Assembly: GCA_003665825.1 (NCBI GenBank)
Contig: QPFY01000001.1
Span: forward strand, 1,667,001 to 1,731,000
Source: Microbotryum silenes-acaulis
Taxonomy: Eukaryota; Basidiomycota; Microbotryomycetes; Microbotryales; Microbotryaceae
Direction of reading: 5' to 3'
Length of the DNA: 64,000 nt
Shown: positions 1 through 10,160 of the stretch, piece by piece
How the letters are laid out: each line of letters begins with the position of its first letter
Position numbering within the stretch: the first letter of the stretch is position 1
Made by a program: the position numbers and the translations under genes
Notes under the pieces: generated by a model
The model's database searches: none
What the model was told of the DNA's origin: nothing
The model's input: only the letters and a program-made list of their open reading frames with translations

Positions 1-1690
1 GGACGTGCCCCCGCCGCTCAAAGAATCGATCCTTCAGTCGCAGCAGCAGCAGCATCCCATGCACACCTTGGCCAGATTGAAGAAGAATGATACTGACATC
101 AACACTCTCTCACTCTCGCGCCACAGATGATCATGGTCAACAAAGTACGTCCGCCCTCAAAGTAGGCGCCCACTGCCGAACGGGCCACCCGCCGAAACTG
201 ACCTCTGATCGCGTTCACTTGTCGTGTCGTAGTGGGTTCTCAACGCCGTCCAGGTAAGCTACCTGATGTCGACAAACGATACTATTACGCGAGCATACAT
301 GGTCTGACAAGCATCCATCCACCGGCACAGGTCCCCTTGTTCTTCCTCTTCTGCCAGCTCCTGATCGCCGTGCTACTCCTGCACCTGTGCGCACTCTTTG
401 GTTCGTTGATCGGCACGCAGGCGATATTCGAATGCCCCTCGACGCGCCATGTACTAATCCTGCCTAGAGCTTTCAACGAGCAGGGGCTATGAAGTTGCCG
501 AGAATGGAGTCGCACGTCTGCAAAGGGCTCATTCCCCTCATCGCCTGCAACGTGCTTGGCCTTGCCTTCAACACATACTGCCTTCGTGAGCTCGGATCTT
601 CTCACGCTCTCGAGTGGACCGACTTCCTGATCTTGAGACATCTGCCTTCATACCACAGAATTTGTTGATGCTTCGTTCTACGTGAGTGGGAACGGTAGAC
701 TCGTCCTTGTACGTAAGCGCGAAGACTGATCCAATTTGCCCCTTCCCCATCAGCAAATCGCCCGAGGTCTCATCCTGCCCTTCACCGTCTTCTTCTCGTG
801 GTGGCTGCTCGGCACGAAATCTTCGCTGCCGACCCTCGCCGCCGTCGCTCTCGTCTGCTTCGGCTTCATGGCCGGTGTCTCGGCCGAGAATATGCACACC
901 TCCATGATCGGTATTACTCTCGGTGTCCTCTCGTCCGTCACGACCTCGGTTCATGCCATCGTCGTCAAGCGATCGCTCGCGATCGTCTCCGACACGCTCG
1001 ACCTCGCTTACTACTCGAACTTGCTCTCGGCGCTCGTCATCCTCCCCTTCGTGCTCGTCTCCGGCGAGATTTGGGTCGTGCTCGACATGGCCACCGGCCA
1101 GTCGAAGGGTCTCGGAACATTCATCACCGGAGCGGCCGTCACGGTCAGTTGCTGTCCAAGTCTAGAGGTACCCGGGGTGGAAGATCACTGACGCCTCCAC
1201 TATTCCTACGTGCAGGGCTTGTTCGGGTTTCTCATCTGCATCGCCGGCTTTCTCTCCATCAAGGTCACCTCACCCATCTCCCACATGGTCTCTGCTGGTG
1301 AGTTGCCTATGCCCGAGCCCAAGCCGAGACGATCCCACACTGAATCTCTTGTCCCGTGTCTGTCTTGTTAGCCGTGCGTGGTGTGTTGCAAACCTTCCTC
1401 GGCATTTGGCTCTTCAACGATGTCGTCGGCACTGGTCGAGCCACCGGCATCATTTTCATCCTTTCTGGGTCCACGTACTACGTTTGTGAGTGCTAATCAG
1501 TCGCAGAGTTGGTGTGCCGTGCCCCCGTCCCTGATGCCTTGTCCATGTTGCGCCGGATCCTATAGATACCAAGGCACAAGAGAACAACGCGCCGCGAGCG
1601 CCGGCCGCCGAGATGGCTCCTCGTGTCACGCCCCGAGCCGCCTCGAGCACGCCGTCGTTCGCCGCCAACGTCGAGGTCGAGAAGAGGTGA
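1..1690 (+). CDS. GDP-fucose transporter-like nucleotide-sugar transporter, 5' partial
   Basis: Golgi nucleotide-sugar transporter of the triose-phosphate-translocator/DMT superfamily, closest in feel to SLC35C1 (GDP-fucose import into the Golgi lumen). Splicing of about eight short exons gives a hydrophobic chain. It contains MIMVNKWVLNAVQ (with a 21-nt micro-exon at 233-253), then a stretch reading QFVDASFYQIARGL, and near 900-990 the family signature GVLSSVTTSVHAIVVKR. A later exon carries TSPISHMVSAAVRGVLQT, and the protein ends in a short polar tail at the TGA of 1688-1690. The first codons lie left of the window or in the first 126 bases, which I cannot place in frame. The substrate is inferred from family resemblance; another GDP-sugar is possible. 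Confidence 0.8.
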
Positions 1691-2260
1691 TCTGTCGCCT
1701 CCGCCCCGTGTTCCCACTCCCATATCTTCCACACCGTCAGCTCCTCCTCCACCTCGCGTGCCGATCCCTTACCATGAACTGCTGTGATATCCCCGGGGAA
1801 CGTTGAAGTGTTTCTCTGGTCTCGTCAATTTATCGGGCTTTTTCGTTTTGTTCGTTCGCCGTTCGTTACCGTGCCGGCGACCCCCCCCCCCCCCCCCGTT
1901 CGATGTGCATCCTTTTTTTTTTTCGCGTGTCTGTGTTCGAATGGCTTTCTTTTCGACGTGTCCTTCATTTCCGCTCTTCTCTTTTTCCCTTACACCTTGT
2001 CATTATTGCAAGCAACTTTAGACTCCGCATTTACAAACCACCTTGCCGGCTTCACGCGCTACTCGGGACGTGCGCTCAGGCCGGCTTCGCGCCGCGACGT
2101 GTCGCATCCCGCCGGCCGGAGCTTACGTCGTCCATCGGCAGCTAATCGCGTCTAAAGTCGAGCGATTCGTTCCGATCCAATCCGAGTTCGTCTTCGCTTG
2201 CTTCCCCACCTACCACTCCTTTTTTCAAACATCCGCTCAAGAAACTTTGACTACTACAAG
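1691..2260. other. Intergenic: terminator of the transporter and promoter of the next gene
   Basis: No supported gene in this stretch of 570 bases. It is pyrimidine-rich on the plus strand, with a C17 homopolymer and a run of ten T, and probably holds the 3' UTR of the transporter and the promoter/5' UTR of the gene starting at 2261. Confidence 0.6.
1881..1897. repeat. C17 homopolymer tract
   Basis: Seventeen consecutive C bases in the gap after the transporter gene. Such tracts can form i-motif/G-quadruplex structures and their length is prone to sequencing and assembly error. A second and longer one lies at 61996-62018. Confidence 0.9.
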
Positions 2261-3815
2261 ATGAGACCGCCCACTGGTCTTGCCACCTCTGCGTGGGAGG
2301 TGAGTCCCTTTCGCAAACGGTCCTTGCCACCGGCGTCACCGCCCACCCCACGCTGTTCGCTTCAGAGGCAACTCACGTGCTCACAAACCGCTCCGATTTT
2401 CTCGTTTGTTACAGGTCTGGGGCCGTCTCGCCTCGGCTCCACGTCGAGGAGGGGCCAATGTCCCTTCGAGATCAACCAAAGCCCACCACATATTTGAGCA
2501 TCACCTCCACACCACCTCGGCAAACGGCAGAGCTCCTATCCCTTCACGACCGAGCTTGAGTTCCCAGCTCGCCCAAGGGCTCAAGTCGTTCACCCGCTCC
2601 ATCTACCAAGGCACGTTTCATTCGATCAAATCAAGGTACAACCATCCGCATGGACCTTATGTGACGAGTAGGATCAATCACGTCGCTACGAAGTCGGGCC
2701 ATTTTCATGGTTTCGCCACTCTCAACCATGCTTCACGACGACCCCTCAAGAATGGCCTCCGCCTACGCCCTTCGCTCGTCAAATCCAATTTTGTCGGCTC
2801 GAAAGGCCTAGGAAGTGCAAGGCAATTCTCTTCGAGTCAGCCCTTGTTCGCCAACGTCATCCACAATGTTCCTCTTTTCTTGAGGGCTGCTGGCGATCGA
2901 AGTCTCGATGGTTTGGACGAGAGGAAGTGGATGAAGACTCGCCGTGCTCTCCGAAAGGCCGAGCTGAACAGGAACACGCAGACAAACTATCGATTGCAAG
3001 CTGCCGGGTTCATGAGCAAGAAGGTCGAGATGGACAAGTACTTCACTGCGCTTCCCTGCGAGGCTCAAGTTGTCGAGGAGAAGGACGCCACCGATGCTTT
3101 GGTTGACCGTTCGGTCGACCTCGACTTTGACCCCATCATCCTCATCCTTTCCGTCGACCCGACCTTCGCCTTCCCCGTCTCTTCTTCGACCAACGAGACC
3201 AACCACAGCCCTTCGATCGTCCAAACCTTCACCTCGATCGAACAAGCCTACGCTCTGCACGCCCAAAGGATCAAAGCGCTGCATGATCGTCTTTCGCACG
3301 CCGGGGTGTTTGATGACGTCCAACACGTCAAGACCGAAGCTGTCGCGTGGATGAATCCTATCACAGGAAAGGAGCACAAGGAAGTGCACGTCACGTTCGA
3401 TGCGCGCCAATGGACGAGAAAGGATGTCAGGGCCGCTATTGGGGAGTGGAATCGAGAGGGCGAGTGGTGGAGGATCATTGGTGGGGAGGAGGAAGAGTCC
3501 GTTCGTTCGAGTGAGCAGGATGAGCCGCTGTTGATGCCCTTGCCGTCGATGTTCCTCGAGGATCGGGATGACGACGAGTCGATGTATTCGTACTCGAGGG
3601 AGGGGTCGAACTCGGTTTACTCGACGTCAGCTGCTTCGGTCGACGCGTGGCATGAGGGATCTTCCGATGCTGAGGTCCTTTTTGACTTCCAAGTCGACGA
3701 CGATGGGACGAGCGCGGCATGGGAGGAAGAATCATCGGGTGTGTCCGATTACGAGGACGGCGTGCGAATCTTTTTGGACGAGTTGGATGGATTCGGGGAT
3801 TCTTCCTCGTCGTGA
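2261..3815 (+). CDS. Uncharacterised fungal protein, about 479 aa
   Basis: Two exons, 2261-2299 and 2415-3815, joined by an intron with gtgagt donor and ttacag acceptor. I do not recognise a named domain. The N-terminal 130 residues are basic and rich in Ser, Arg and His with almost no acidic residues, compatible with a mitochondrial presequence or a disordered region. A central block (around FLRAAGDRSLDGLDERKW and KKVEMDKYFTALPCEAQVVEE) and a block ending in WNREGEWWRIIGG look folded. The C-terminal 100 residues are Ser- and Asp/Glu-rich. ATG 2261 is chosen because the intron restores the frame. A polyadenylation-like AATAAA lies at 3885-3890. It is convergent with the SRR1-like gene, 149 bp apart. 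Function unknown. Confidence 0.8.
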
Positions 3816-3884
3816 TTTCTCTGTTTGGATCCACGAAGTACTGTAGTTGATTTGGACCGGTTACATTCACTTTGCAAGTTGAAA

Positions 3885-3890
3885 AATAAA
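3885..3890 (+). terminator. AATAAA polyadenylation-like signal
   Basis: AATAAA lies 70 bp past the stop of the 2261-3815 gene, inside an A-rich run that stands out from the GC-rich surroundings. It fits a polyA signal for that transcript, but fungal signals are loose. Confidence 0.45.
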
Positions 3891-3964
3891 ATTACGATCG
3901 TTGATGACGTTCCACGCTATTAGAGTATCACCCGCTCCAGTGCCTCAGAGTGATCATCACCTTT

Positions 3965-5295
3965 TTAAGAATGCACAGCTTCTCTCCGTCGTGACTTTTC
4001 GTGGCCGTTCTCGAGGCGGTCGTTGTGTATGGGCGGCGGAAGCGCCTTGTCGAAAAAGTTGTCGGGAATTTGATCCAGCCTCTCGAGGGGGATCCACTGT
4101 AGCGCGAGATCGTTGAACGCTTGGAAGTGGTCTTTTGTTGGTGGGAGTGGTATGGCGGTAAAGAGGGGAGCTGTGTGAAGGGAAAGACAGCGAGTTAGAT
4201 TCGTTCCCGAGGCATGCAAGTATAAGAGGAACTCCAAAGAAAGGCTGACCTGCTCGAGCGATAAAGGGTGATTTCGCACTTGAAGTAGCTGAGGCATGAC
4301 GTCTAGAGAGATGAGTATCTTTCAGTATCACCTTCCGGGATCTTAGAGTATCCCCACGGTCCATCACGTACGGGTCATCATACATTTCGAGTCGATTGCC
4401 GAGTATGATGAGGTTCTTCAACCCCTTTCGAGACCATGACCGTTCAAGCAAGAGATCAAAAAGGGGTCGAGGGCAATGAGGCATGTATAGGAGTGTCGGA
4501 GTGTCGAATATGAGGTCATGCTATGCGAGAGAGAAGAAGCATGTTCGAAGCGGTCAGAGGCGGCGATAGTGGGGGTGGGAACGAGCAAGTGCCGAAAGTA
4601 CGGACCTCGGTCTGCAGGGGGAGTAGTCCTCGTACTACCAAGAACTCGATGTCTTGGGGGTCGAACACGGGATCGTAAACCTCGGTCGGCTTCGTCAACT
4701 GTCAGCGATGAGCTCAGGTGTCAGCTACGCGGCGACAGTAACGTCTTCGCAGCTCGCATCAGGCCGCTCGACCGGACGTACGAGGGTGCCCAGCTCATCC
4801 TGGAGTGCCTCGAGCAGCAAGTACTGTTCTTGAGACTTGGGTGAGTCGGTCAAGGTCCCCAGTCCTAGGCATACTGCGCAAGTCGGTGTTGGGCAGGCTG
4901 TGGATTGCGATGTCGATGCGATGGGTCCGTCGTGCTGGAGGGCATTGCGGAGGAGACCTGGGAAGGAGGTGTACGTGAGTACCGGGGTGTTACTTCGTCA
5001 AAGGTCTCTATAACTCACTCTTGCATTGTTCGAGATACTTTGACTCCACAAAAGTTGTTCTCCTCCCCTCGATTCGTTCGGCCAAGGTCCGTTCCCGTAC
5101 AATGACGGACTTGCCCTTGCCCTTGCCTCGGGTCGACGATGAACTGGGCGTACGCGGCGCAGTCGAGTTCCTCTGCCCGGGAAGCGGAAGTCCACCGCCA
5201 TTCGGAGTTGCGTTGCGAGCCTTCTTCTTGTACGTCACGGGCGTAAATGTATCTTGATCCGTTTGAGAGTCTCCGTGCATTCGCTCGGCGATCAT
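3965..5295 (-). CDS. SRR1-like domain protein (Ber1-type)
   Basis: Spliced minus-strand gene of the SRR1 family (plant SENSITIVITY TO RED LIGHT REDUCED 1; yeast BER1, linked to microtubule and proteasome phenotypes). The N-terminus reads TFTPVTYKKKAR. The family core follows: VCLGLGTLTDSPKSQEQYLL, then EVYDPVFDPQDIEFLV, then PTLLYMPHCPRPLFDLLLER and KNLIILGNRLEMYDDPYV. The last exon ends ENGHEKSRRREAVHS. ATG 5295 is the most upstream ATG in frame; ATG 5280 is an alternative. About five introns, one clearly bounded by gtcagc and cacacag near 4174-4250. Molecular activity of the family is unsettled, so only the family call is firm. Confidence 0.85.
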
Positions 5296-6239
5296 CGAGC
5301 ACGACGGTGGACTGTTTCCTGAGCCCCGAAGCAATGCCGAGCTCGAGAGTCGACAACGGTCGCGACCGACGCGGTCTGGAATCGAGCGGCGCCTCTAGGC
5401 CTTCGCGCGTCGCGGCCTCGAAATGGGCCTGAGTGGGCCCGGGCGCCTGGGCGATGGATCCGCGGTCGCCGAGCTTTTCGACACGTAACCGCCGAGTGTG
5501 ACCTTGGATGAATTTTCCAGGTTCCGAGTCCTCTGCCGGTGGACCTGAGTTTAATTACACACCTGTCAGTGTTCTATGAAGCGCCCTGAACTCGTGAGTG
5601 CGATGCCGTAAAAACTTAAATCCTTGCCGAACCCCGATCGAGTTCGAGAGCCGATGCGGGACCCGGCGACTGCGCACTCGCCGTACGGTGCTCGAAATCT
5701 CGACAGCCGTGGCCGCAGCATGGCGATTTCCCATTTATGTCCTTTTTTATGTCCTTTCGGCTTACCCACCTCCCTACACAGCGCCCCCAAACCATCCGAT
5801 GGGGATGTCATTTCCGCACTGTTTTTTGGGTTTCAACAAAAGAGAATTTGGCGAATGAAGTGCTCGTGGGCTTGGCGAAGGGGCCGGATGAAGACCCTGC
5901 ATGAACAAGTCGGCGGAACCTGGCGGGGAATATGTTTGACTGGTGTCGGTCCATAAGTGGATTCAATTTGAGCGCCGTAGCTCCTCAACAAGTATTCAAC
6001 CCGTTGCCGAGGAGAGATTTCCTCATCGTGTTGGCCGGATGTCAAGTAGTTTCCGGCTTAACGACTCAATCGCGGGCTGCCTTTGTTCTCCCGCGCGGCG
6101 CGACCTAACAAAGGCCGGCTTCGGCTACCTTTTGTTGACCAGAGTGAGGAAAGACGGATCATGACTACGTCCACCATATCGCTTCATCAACTATCGTCCA
6201 AGTAACACTCAAACAGTTCCACTACCTACACCAATCACC
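5296..6239. other. Divergent intergenic region between the SRR1-like and CFEM genes
   Basis: About 940 bp without a supported gene. Open frames here are short, overlap each other and show no motif. It should hold both promoters. A CT/CA-rich stretch ending in caccaatcacc just before ATG 6240 looks like a typical fungal 5' leader. Confidence 0.55.
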
Positions 6240-6864
6240 ATGTCATCAACATCAACAAGACCCTCCATTCTGGGCTTCAAACTTTTCGCTCTCCTGGTCG
6301 TGTCGATGCTCATTCATCTCGGCGACGCAATTCCTTCGTCGGACATGAGTGCCGTCGAATCGTCATTTTCGTCGGGCCCTCTGGTCGCAAGAGGATTCGA
6401 AACGCTCAAAAGAATGTCCAAGAGGAGTGGGGAGAACCAACCCATTGTGCCAGCATGGTGAGTCCTTTTTTTCCAATCCAAATTCCTCCCTCGGCAGGCG
6501 CCAGAGTCTCAACTCCCTGAAACCAAAATCCTCTCTCCAACCGTCCAAATATCCTTCAGTGTCACAGGTTGTATCGCTCGCAACGCCGTGGCGACTTGGT
6601 GCGCCACAGACGACGCACAATGTATTTGTACTATTCCGTCATGGATTCAAGATGTCGGGTCATGTTTCGCCAAGGCGTGTGGGAATGATTCGGCGGGGAT
6701 CGCGGTGGGAATGGCTTATACTGAGGCGGTGAGTTTACAAAGAAAAGCTTGAGGGGGTTTGAAGGGAGAGAAGACACTGATTTGGTTTTGTCTTGCGTGG
6801 GTTGATTTTCCAGTATTGCATGACGGTCGACGTCCCCGTGACGATCTCGGTACCATCGTCGTAA
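6240..6864 (+). CDS. Secreted CFEM-domain protein, 145 aa
   Basis: Three exons (6240-6457, 6560-6728, 6814-6864) give a small protein with a signal peptide (hydrophobic FKLFALLVVSMLIHL, then LGDA). A short dibasic-containing propeptide-like stretch follows, then one CFEM domain. The acceptor at 6558-6559 is used because it yields PACVTGCIARNAVATWC and a complete set of eight cysteines (also QCICT, VGSC, KACGN, AYCM). The nearer acceptor six bases downstream runs into stops. CFEM domains bind haem or act at the fungal surface, sometimes as effectors. The protein stops 15 residues after the last cysteine, with no hydrophobic GPI signal, so it should be released rather than anchored. The Asp that binds haem iron in known CFEMs may be one of the two in ATDDAQC. 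Confidence 0.85.
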
Positions 6865-7076
6865 GGCGGATCATGGTGGTGGGGGGCCAGGTGTCATCGT
6901 TTCCAAAGGTAAAACCGCAGGGGCAAAATACTAGATTCATTGCATTGCATTTCGATTCTGTATAGACATGGTGGAGGAGAGTCGTTGATCATCCTCGGTT
7001 GTGCCTGTGAGACGAGAGGATTTCCAAAGTATCAGCATCGCCATGCCATCTTCCTCTTTGGACAAACCGTCACGAC

Positions 7077-8638
7077 TCACATATTCCCTTCCCCCTTCCT
7101 GTGCGCATCTCTATAATCATCCCACTCCCTCGCCTTCCTCAATTCCCTCTCCTCCCGATCATAGCCAGCCTGCGTATCGTCCTCCTTCTCAGCCTGTTCA
7201 TCCCTCCTCGCTTGATCGACCGCGTCCGAACTCGAAGGTCCACCCCCTTGAAGTATGTTGCCTCTTTCTTGTTCTTGGTCGAGGAATTCATCGATGGACA
7301 TAGTGGGAAGTCGGTGCCCGGATCGGAATACTTCGGATTGGAGGCGGAGACGAGTGGAGAGGAGACCGCCTGTGGAGGATTTGGTCGAGGGGAGAATCGT
7401 AAAAGGTCGTAGGACCTGAATGAGGAATGGAGTCAAGGGAATTAGATCTCGTTGTGGAGACGGTCCTCCGGTGGATGCTTTTGACTCACCTTGCCCTCCT
7501 TGTCCAACAACGGCCCCCGAGTCCCTCGATCGACTTTGTCCAACCTCCAACTGGTATCATCTTCCCCCTCCCTACTTTTTCCCTGTGCCCCATTCCCATT
7601 ACTACCACTTCCCGAAGGACCACTAGGCAGATCGCTCATCTTCATCCCGTGACTCAGCAGTTCCAGTTCTTGTTCGATCGATGCCAGTTCGGCGTGGGCG
7701 CGTACGTAGTGTTGCAAGAGGAGTTGGATGTACAAGGGTCGAGCGACTTCGGTCTCGTCGTCGTCGGAGTCGTACGAGTCGTCGTCGATGGGGTCGGGCT
7801 CGATCGTAGTGGGGGTGGTGGAGGAGGAGGTCGTCGCCGTCATGGACGAAGAGGCGGGGGAGATGCGCGTGCCTCTTGCCTTGGTTCTTTGTTCATTTCT
7901 TCGTTTCCTCAATTCCTGTGGGAAAAGAAAAGTGAAGCGTAAATGAGCATCGCCGAACGATGTTCGGCACGCTCTACCCAACTCACGTCCAACTTGTTCT
8001 TGATCTCCTTCTCCATCTTGTACTGCGCAATCTTGCTCTCGCGGCGGCGTGTCGGATCCTGGGTCGCATGTTGCGGTCCTGCGAAGGTCGATCTCTGGTT
8101 TGCGGCGACGACTTGATATCGATCGATCAGAGCGACGTAGGAGGCAAAGAGGGTCTGTGAGGTAAGGCCGAAGTGGGTGGGGTAGGGAGGATCAGTCGCC
8201 GTAGAGCGCTCGGACCTCGAAAGCCAGAGCCGACCTTGGCCTGTTGCAACCATTGCATCCTCTCGACAGCTCCTTTGGTCTTGACGAGCACTTGTAATTG
8301 AGCGCTGAGCGCATCGACGAGCAGGCATCGCAAGTCACGCGTCTGCACTTCTTCCAACGTCTCGTTCGGCGACAGGATTGAGAGGTGGGAGATGAGCGAA
8401 GAGCATAGCTTGAGGTCCGATAAGGTGGAGTGTATGCGGTTCTGGTGTGTGTGAGAGGAGAGGGTGGGGGTTAGGTTGCTGCATCATAGAATGAGAGGGG
8501 AGGTGCGCAGTGACGTACTTGTATGGCGAGCTCGTTAGGCGAGTCAGCGTTGAGCACAATGTTGGCGCTGGCCAGTGACCGAGTCAGCAGTTGTCCCAAC
8601 GTCAGGTCCGAATTTGCCTCATTGTGTGTGCTTGACAT
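7077..8638 (-). CDS. TAP42: TAP42/alpha-4 family PP2A regulator
   Basis: TAP42 (IGBP1/alpha-4) binds catalytic subunits of PP2A-type phosphatases and links them to TOR signalling in the cytoplasm. The first exon encodes MSSTHNEANSDLTLGQLLTR. Later exons give a helical N-terminal half (LRCLLVDALSAQLQVLV, KIAQYKMEKEIKNKLDV, YIQLLLQHYVRAHAELASIE) typical of the TPR-like PP2A-binding fold. The C-terminal half carries ILPSTKSSTGGLLSTRL, an acidic/basic linker, and the conserved end EWDDYRDAHRKGEGNM before TGA at 7077-7079. ATG 8638 is the first in-frame ATG. About five introns. Convergent with the CFEM gene. Its promoter side carries the 60-bp repeat and then the LINE. Confidence 0.88.
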
Positions 8639-8776
8639 GTTGGTGATCGATGATTTGGGAAGCAACGGGGGCGAAGAGCAAGGACCGAAGAGGAGTAGGG
8701 GCGGGCGGCGAGTCGACGATTACCAATGCGTATTAGAGAGCGCCAATTATGGATTAGTGTCCCAGATCGCTCCCCG

Positions 8777-8836
8777 GAATGAGAATGAGAATTTGAATTC
8801 CAGCTAGTCTACAAAGAGACGACCCTTATCGGGCGC
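8777..8836 (-). repeat. 60-bp dispersed element, copy A (upstream of TAP42)
   Basis: Read on the minus strand this matches the copy at 50335-50394 at 57 of 60 positions, with no gaps. Shared features are a GATAAGGGTCGTCTCTTTGT core, AGACT, an EcoRI-type GAATTC and an AT-rich end. It lies 139-198 bp before the TAP42 start and points the same way as that gene. Possible short stems are CCC/GGG around GATAA and GTCT/AGAC around CTTTGT. Nature unknown: shared promoter element, transcribed leader, or remnant of a small mobile element. Confidence 0.85.
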
Positions 8837-8864
8837 TGGACCACATTAACTGGGCTATCGCCTT

Positions 8865-8904
8865 TCCATCCATCCATCCATCCTTCCTTCCATCCTTCCT
8901 TCCT
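8865..8904. repeat. CCAT/CCTT microsatellite
   Basis: Five CCAT units followed by mixed CCTT/CCAT units, a simple tetranucleotide repeat. It sits between element A and the presumed 5' part of the LINE. Confidence 0.85.
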
Positions 8905-8945
8905 ACATATCCCATACGTTACACTCTCACGCTATCTACCCTTTG

Positions 8946-10160
8946 ATGTTTCCTGTACAGTCATTCCACCTGATCTGGCTCGCTTGCGACCTATTCGCCT
9001 ACACCACCCGCTTTCAACCGGCATCGACCCGCAGCCGCGAACCGTCACTCAACTCGGCACGAGCTCGACCCTCAACCCATCACCACACTGGACTAGCGGC
9101 CAACAAACTACGCCACTATCAACTTCAACAACACAGCACCACAAGAAGCACTATATCGACCAAATCACGACACTATAGGACCGACAGAGGAGGAAGGGAA
9201 GGAAGAGGAGGAGGAGGGGAGAGCTGTGAACTACTGGAATACTTTGTACGGCCATTAGCCAAGCCCATCTGGATCTCCGGTAGTCACCACATGCCATGCA
9301 AGGGGAAATGTTTCTATCAATCGTCATCTGCGACAGGTCCTAGGGCCCCAAGCGTTGTATGTGCGAGAACCATCGTCCCAAAACCAACCGACGTCCTCGT
9401 AAGGCCAATGCAGCCCAGACGACGCTCGAATAAAACACACAAATACCTATACAAACCCACTTTAAACATGACACATCTATCTGAACCCCAAAGAAACAAC
9501 CATAACCGAGTTTCTGAATACAACAGGATCACCCAAACAAGCTGCAAGCACCCAGCAATTCCGCCAAGCCTGATCGGAACGCCGCGCAAGCAGCGCTCGT
9601 CACAGTTAGTAGCATCGGACAAATACCGCACAAACCCTAGACCCAACACAGACTTCAAGCACCCAGACAGTGACACGGAGTATCCAAAGACGGAATCCGC
9701 ACGCAAACATCACCCTTCCCACTGCCCAGGAAACTATGACATTACGTTGGCTGGAACCGTTGGACCCCACAGGGCCGACCCACCCGGCTCACTAACGTCA
9801 CGTGATGCCCGCCAAAACAAATTAGCAGTCAAAGGCCTTGCTCAGTGTCACAAAGAAAGCACGGCGGCCTGCGGAAATAAGATCGGGAAACACTCCAGAC
9901 TAACCTGCACCATCCTCATCATCATACGCAACATACACCTACGGATAGAGGAACTAAGAAATTCTCCTCATTATCGACGCGGGAAATCATACCTCGGCGT
10001 GAATTATAGCCTGTGTAAGGCAGCCACACCCAAACTCGGGAAATTCCTCGTATTTATGGGCCCTCATAGCTCGCCAGCCTGCCCGAGCAGTCCCTTTAGC
10101 CCTCATACTACTCCTTCCAAACCTCCCAACCGCGGCTGCAATCGGAATTCTTCCCCTTAA
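8946..10160 (+). CDS. Putative LINE ORF1 (gag-like), 404 aa
   Basis: One open frame from ATG 8946 to TAA 10158-10160. The product is very basic and rich in Asn, His, Thr, Pro, Arg and Lys, as expected of an RNA-binding ORF1 protein. I see no canonical CCHC knuckle; the nearest is a loose C/H cluster around GLAQCHKESTAACGNKIGKH. The first 80 codons look more like upstream leader sequence than protein. The ORF2 frame opens before this stop and is +1 relative to it. The low T content here makes long open frames less surprising, so translation is unproven. Confidence 0.45.
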   Translation: MFPVQSFHLIWLACDLFAYTTRFQPASTRSREPSLNSARARPSTHHHTGLAANKLRHYQLQQHSTTRSTISTKSRHYRTDRGGREGRGGGGESCELLEYFVRPLAKPIWISGSHHMPCKGKCFYQSSSATGPRAPSVVCARTIVPKPTDVLVRPMQPRRRSNKTHKYLYKPTLNMTHLSEPQRNNHNRVSEYNRITQTSCKHPAIPPSLIGTPRKQRSSQLVASDKYRTNPRPNTDFKHPDSDTEYPKTESARKHHPSHCPGNYDITLAGTVGPHRADPPGSLTSRDARQNKLAVKGLAQCHKESTAACGNKIGKHSRLTCTILIIIRNIHLRIEELRNSPHYRRGKSYLGVNYSLCKAATPKLGKFLVFMGPHSSPACPSSPFSPHTTPSKPPNRGCNRNSSP

